This document shows, one piece after another, positions 60,966 through 64,000 of a stretch of DNA of 64,000 bases. Location of the stretch: NCBI RefSeq assembly GCF_039905635.1, contig NZ_CP157000.1, forward strand, positions 992,001 to 1,056,000. Reading direction: 5' to 3'. Source of the stretch: Microbacterium sp. ProA8. GTDB lineage: Bacteria; Actinomycetota; Actinomycetes; Actinomycetales; Microbacteriaceae. Every line of letters begins with the position of its first letter. The stretch's first letter is position 1. The position numbers were made by a program, and so were the translations under genes. The notes beneath the pieces were generated by a model. The model was not told the DNA's origin, searched no databases, and worked only from the letters and a program-made list of their open reading frames with translations.

Positions 60966-61988
60966 TCACGCGGGCAGCTGCCGCTCTCGCTCCTTCACGC
61001 GCTCTGGCGGCACCGGTGGCGCGGGCTTGTCCAGGGCGCGCAGCATCCGTTCCAGGGTCTCGCGCAGCTGCTCGCGGGCGGGTGAGGCGAGGTCGGTCGT
61101 GTACTCGACGCCCTCCGGGATCCACGACAGGCCGTACATCGTCTCGCGGAAGTCGCCGCCACCGACCGGCCAGCGGGTGCGGCCATCGCCCTCATCCGAA
61201 GCGCCTTGACCCCACTGCCCGAAGTAGTCGCGCATGGTCTCGAGGGGCAGCTCCATCACCGCGTCCGCCTCCACCGCCTGGCGCACCCACGATCGCGCGA
61301 CGAAGATGAACTCCTCGATCTGCTCGGGCGTGAGCGGCTTCGGCTCGAACAGCACGCGGGTGTGCTCGACATCCGCCAGCCGGTCGACGCGGAAGGTGCG
61401 CCAGTCCTCCTTCTCGAGATCCCAGCACAGCAGGTACCAGTGGCGGTCGGCGGGGGCGAGCGCGTGCGGTTCGACACGGCGATGGGTGACCTCCCCGGAT
61501 GCCGCGGTGTACACGAAGCGCACCCGCTCGTGGTCGCGCGTGGCCAGGGCGAGTTCTCCTAGCACCTCTCCCGAGACGGCCGCACCCGCGTTGAGGCCGG
61601 CCGGCTGCACGGCCTCGGCCAGCGCCGCCACGCGGCGGCGCAGGGGAGCGGGGAGTACTTGCTCGAGCTTCGCGAGGGCGGTGATGGTCGTCTCGGGACC
61701 GCTGACGAGCCGTTGGGACGCCGCAACCCGCAGTCCGATCGCCATGGCCACGGCCTCCTCATCGGTGAGCAGCAGCGGGGGCACCGCGCTGCCGGCCTCG
61801 AGGCGGTAGCCGCCTGCGGCACCCGGCGACGACTCGATGCGATAGCCCAGGTCACGCAGCCGCTCCACGTCGCGACGAACGGTGCGCTCGGTCACGCCCA
61901 GGCGGTCCGCCAGCTCGGAGCCGGGCCAGTGGCGGTGGGTCTGCAGCAGGTTCAGGAGCGAGAGCGCTCGCGTCGTCGTATCGGACAT
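60966..61988 (-). CDS. WYL-domain transcriptional regulator (YafY/DeoR-like)
   Basis: A 340-residue regulator: HTH_11 domain (1-60, SELADRLGVTERTVRRDVERL), WYL sensor domain (about 140-220, with HALAPADRHWYLLCWDLEKEDWRTFRVDRL) and a C-terminal WCX extension. Divergent from the DrrAB-like exporter with an inverted repeat in the 61-base gap, so it very probably controls that exporter. CAATCT ends 6 bases before the ATG, suggesting a leaderless start. Confidence 0.9.
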   Translation of the reverse strand: MSDTTTRALSLLNLLQTHRHWPGSELADRLGVTERTVRRDVERLRDLGYRIESSPGAAGGYRLEAGSAVPPLLLTDEEAVAMAIGLRVAASQRLVSGPETTITALAKLEQVLPAPLRRRVAALAEAVQPAGLNAGAAVSGEVLGELALATRDHERVRFVYTAASGEVTHRRVEPHALAPADRHWYLLCWDLEKEDWRTFRVDRLADVEHTRVLFEPKPLTPEQIEEFIFVARSWVRQAVEADAVMELPLETMRDYFGQWGQGASDEGDGRTRWPVGGGDFRETMYGLSWIPEGVEYTTDLASPAREQLRETLERMLRALDKPAPPVPPERVKERERQLPA

Positions 61989-62008
61989 GATTCAAGATTG
62001 CCCTAGAT

Positions 62009-62043
62009 TGCGGACCGGAACTGTCCGCATTGGTTCCTAACCT
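62009..62043 (+). promoter_or_regulatory. WYL-regulator operator and leaderless promoter of the exporter
   Basis: TGCGGAC-7-GTCCGCA (62009-62029) is a perfect inverted repeat. TAACCT (62038-62043) ends 6 bases before ATG 62050, so the transcript should begin at the start codon. The operator covers the -35 position, where no good hexamer is seen, which suits an activator. Confidence 0.65.
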
Positions 62044-62049
62044 GAGGTC

Positions 62050-63177
62050 ATGGCGAACGAATCGATCATCCAAGCGCAGGGACTCACCAAGCGCTTCACC
62101 GTGAAAGGCAAGACCGTCGAGGCCGTGACCGACCTCACGTTCGAGGTGGCGCGCGGCGAGCTCGTCGCGTTCCTCGGACCCAACGGCGCCGGCAAGTCGA
62201 CGAGCCTGCGCATGCTCACCACCCTGATTCCGCCGACCGCGGGCACGGCGAAGGTCGTCGGCTTCGACATCCTGAAGCAGCCCGCCGACGTCCGGGCCCG
62301 CATCGGGTATGTCGGCCAGCTCACGAGCGGCAGCTTCTCGCAGCGTGCCCGCGACGAGCTGCTGAGCCAGGGCGCGTTCTACGGCATGTCGAAGGCCGCC
62401 GCGCGCACCCGGGCCGACGAGCTCATCGAGTCGCTGGACCTGGCCGGCTTCGCGACGCGGTCGGTGCAGCAGCTGTCGGGCGGGCAGAAGCGCCGGCTCG
62501 ACATCGCGCTGGGGCTCATGCACGCGCCGCCGCTGCTCTTCCTCGACGAGCCGTCGACCGGGCTCGACCCGCAGAGCCGCGCCAACCTGTGGCAGCACAT
62601 CATCGACCTGCGCGCGCAGCACGGCACGACGGTCTTCCTCACCACGCACTACCTCGAGGAGGCCGACCGCTACGCCGAGCGCGTGATGGTCATGGACCGC
62701 GGACGCGTGATCGCCGACGACACCGCGACGCGGCTCAAGGCCGAGCTCGCGGGCGACGTGCTCACGTTCGGCTTCGCGACCGAGACGGATGCCGCAGCCG
62801 CCGTCTCCGTCGTGCAGAGGCTGATCGACCGCGAGGTGCGACGGACCGGGGAAGAGGCAGCCGGCGAAGGGGAAACCGGCGAAGGGGAAACCGGCGAAGG
62901 GGTAGCGCAGACCTTCGTGACCGTGACGGCACCCGAGGGCGACGCGCTGCTCCCCGCCGCCGTGCGCGCACTCGACGCCGCGGGGCTCACGGTCCGCACC
63001 GCGACCGGCGTGCCGCCGACGCTCGACGACGTCTTCCTGGCGCTCACCGGCCGCACCCTGCGCGAAGCGGGCGAGGGCGAGGGTGAGCCCGACGAAGCAG
63101 ATGACAACACGGATGCCTCGGCCGAGGCATCCGGAACCGCCGACGTGGCGGCCGAGAAGACAGGAGCGAACCGATGA
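62050..63177 (+). CDS. ABC exporter ATPase (DrrA-type)
   Basis: A 375-residue ATPase with Walker A GPNGAGKST, signature LSGGQKRRLD, Walker B LLFLDEPSTGLDP and H-loop TTHYLEEADR, followed by the DrrA-type C-terminal domain. Residues about 271-285 (GEGETGEGETGEG) come from a 15-bp tandem repeat, and the last 40 residues are an acidic tail. It powers export of a drug or lipid with the permease gene, whose start overlaps its stop. Confidence 0.93.
   Translation: MANESIIQAQGLTKRFTVKGKTVEAVTDLTFEVARGELVAFLGPNGAGKSTSLRMLTTLIPPTAGTAKVVGFDILKQPADVRARIGYVGQLTSGSFSQRARDELLSQGAFYGMSKAAARTRADELIESLDLAGFATRSVQQLSGGQKRRLDIALGLMHAPPLLFLDEPSTGLDPQSRANLWQHIIDLRAQHGTTVFLTTHYLEEADRYAERVMVMDRGRVIADDTATRLKAELAGDVLTFGFATETDAAAAVSVVQRLIDREVRRTGEEAAGEGETGEGETGEGVAQTFVTVTAPEGDALLPAAVRALDAAGLTVRTATGVPPTLDDVFLALTGRTLREAGEGEGEPDEADDNTDASAEASGTADVAAEKTGANR
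62861..62905. repeat. 15-bp tandem repeat in the ATPase linker
   Basis: Three copies of CCGGCGAAGGGGAAA (third copy ends GGTAG); in frame, so copy-number change would alter the linker by 5 residues per unit. Confidence 0.8.
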
Positions 63178-63968
63178 CCGCCCAGATCCAGACCCGGCCC
63201 GACACCGCGGTACGGGCGAACCCGGCGCGCGACACGTGGAACGTGCTGACGCGCGAGCTGAAGCCCGCGATGCGCGACCCGTTCACGCTGATCTTCAGCC
63301 TCGTGCAGCCGCTGGTGTTCCTCGGGCTGTTCGCGCCGCTGCTGGTCGGCTCGTCGGGCCAGCCGGTGGGCGAGACCCTGCAGTGGTTCGTGCCCGGCGT
63401 ACTCGTGATGATCGTGCTGTTCGGCACCGGCGCGACCGGGTCGAACCTGCAGTACGAGATGATGACGGGCTCGCACGAGCGCACGCTCGTGGCGCCGCTG
63501 GCGCGGTCGTCGCTGCTGGTCGGCCGGGCGCTCAAGGAGATCGTGCCGATCATCGTGCAGGCGCTCATCATCGTGCTCATCGCCTGGCCGTTCGGATTCA
63601 CGATCAACGTCCCGGGGCTGGTGATCGGCCTCGCGCTGCTGGCGGTCTTCGGCATCGGGCTCGGCGCGCTCTCGTACACGCTGGCGCTGAAGACCAAGGA
63701 CCGCGAGTGGCTGTTCTGGGGCGTGCAGCAGACGCTGATCTTCCCGCTGCTGATCCTGTCGGGCATGCTGCTGCCGCTCGACGAAGCACCCGGGTGGATG
63801 CGCGCGATCTCGACCGTGAACCCGATCAACTGGGTCGTGCAGGCCGAGCGGGCGCTGTTCGCCGGCGACCTGGGCGACATCACGGTGCTGTGGGGCTGGG
63901 TCGCCGCGATCGTGCTGGCGGTGGTCGGCCTCGCCGTCGGCATCCGGGCGATGCGCAAGAGCAGCTAG
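63174..63968 (+). CDS. ABC exporter permease (DrrB-type, ABC-2)
   Basis: A 264-residue ABC-2 permease with six predicted helices and a soluble N-terminus (TRELKPAMRDPFTLIFSLVQP). The conserved LALKTKDREWLFWGVQQTLIFPLLILSG segment before helix 5 is typical. ATG 63174 overlaps the ATPase stop as ATGA. Confidence 0.92.
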   Translation: MTAQIQTRPDTAVRANPARDTWNVLTRELKPAMRDPFTLIFSLVQPLVFLGLFAPLLVGSSGQPVGETLQWFVPGVLVMIVLFGTGATGSNLQYEMMTGSHERTLVAPLARSSLLVGRALKEIVPIIVQALIIVLIAWPFGFTINVPGLVIGLALLAVFGIGLGALSYTLALKTKDREWLFWGVQQTLIFPLLILSGMLLPLDEAPGWMRAISTVNPINWVVQAERALFAGDLGDITVLWGWVAAIVLAVVGLAVGIRAMRKSS

Positions 63969-63981
63969 GCCTGTGCCGTCC

Positions 63982-64000
63982 GGTCGCTGAGCTTGTCGAA
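63982..64000. repeat. Family B repeat at the right edge (cut)
   Basis: GGTCGCTGAGCTTGTCGAA differs at one base from the reverse complement of the family B copy inside hsdM; it continues past the window. Confidence 0.7.

Noticed and set aside
60599-61085. Repetitive open frames (about 85-120 codons) in the tandem array
   Set aside because: The frame exists because 127-bp units shift phase between copies; no ribosome site and the peptide is only translated repeat.

Overview
The window reads as a high-GC actinobacterial chromosome, most likely Microbacterium or a close Microbacteriaceae relative. The reasons are the GC-rich third positions, several apparently leaderless genes, a DUF222/HNH protein of the kind abundant in this family, and families of short palindromic repeats (TTTCGTCTCGCTCGC..., CGACAGGCTCAGCGACC) that I associate with these genomes. 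No integrase, transposase, rRNA or CRISPR array is visible. I ran no database search; family names come from motifs read in the translated sequence.

Layout. 1-5.2 kb: a drug-exporter-type MFS gene cut by the window edge, two divergent look-alike promoters, a TraR/DksA-type zinc-finger gene behind an attenuator-like terminator, and a secreted M14 carboxypeptidase. 5.3-26.3 kb: a 21-kb minus-strand gene train that is a defence island. In transcription order it encodes an HsdM/HsdS-like degenerate protein, HsdM, HsdS, a membrane DUF4230-like protein, a coiled-coil protein, HsdR, a lipoprotein, a 2164-residue HEPN-helicase-endonuclease, a NERD-domain helicase and a DUF262 protein. 26.5-35.7 kb, divergent from it: a lipoprotein, an AddB/AddA-like helicase-nuclease pair, and a protein joining an RNA polymerase alpha-CTD-like segment to a sigma-region-4-like helix-turn-helix.

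35.7-41.1 kb is the most unusual part. One arm (minus) is a 93-residue protein, an ADP-ribosylglycohydrolase fused to a dual-specificity phosphatase, and an FRG-domain protein, all with overlapping stop and start codons. The other arm (plus) is an unknown protein, a 5'(3')-deoxyribonucleotidase fused to an alarmone-hydrolase-type HD domain, and an NrtR-like regulator with a broken Nudix box. The arms share a control region with repeated TGCG(T/C)TAA boxes. Immediately beyond lies a tRNA-like cloverleaf with a CAT anticodon. I regard this as the best candidate for an undescribed nucleotide/ADP-ribose-based system.

41.3-64 kb is ordinary accessory and housekeeping metabolism. It holds a LacI-controlled GH39 xylosidase with its ABC sugar transporter, small membrane proteins, a Tat-exported amine oxidase divergent from an exported RidA-like protein, an EAL protein that has lost catalytic aspartates, oxidoreductases, a VOC protein, a NERD protein, a NYN/LOTUS protein, an orphan Hcp-like protein, a UPF0303 protein, the DUF222/HNH protein, a 127-bp tandem repeat, and a WYL regulator divergent from a DrrAB-type ABC exporter.
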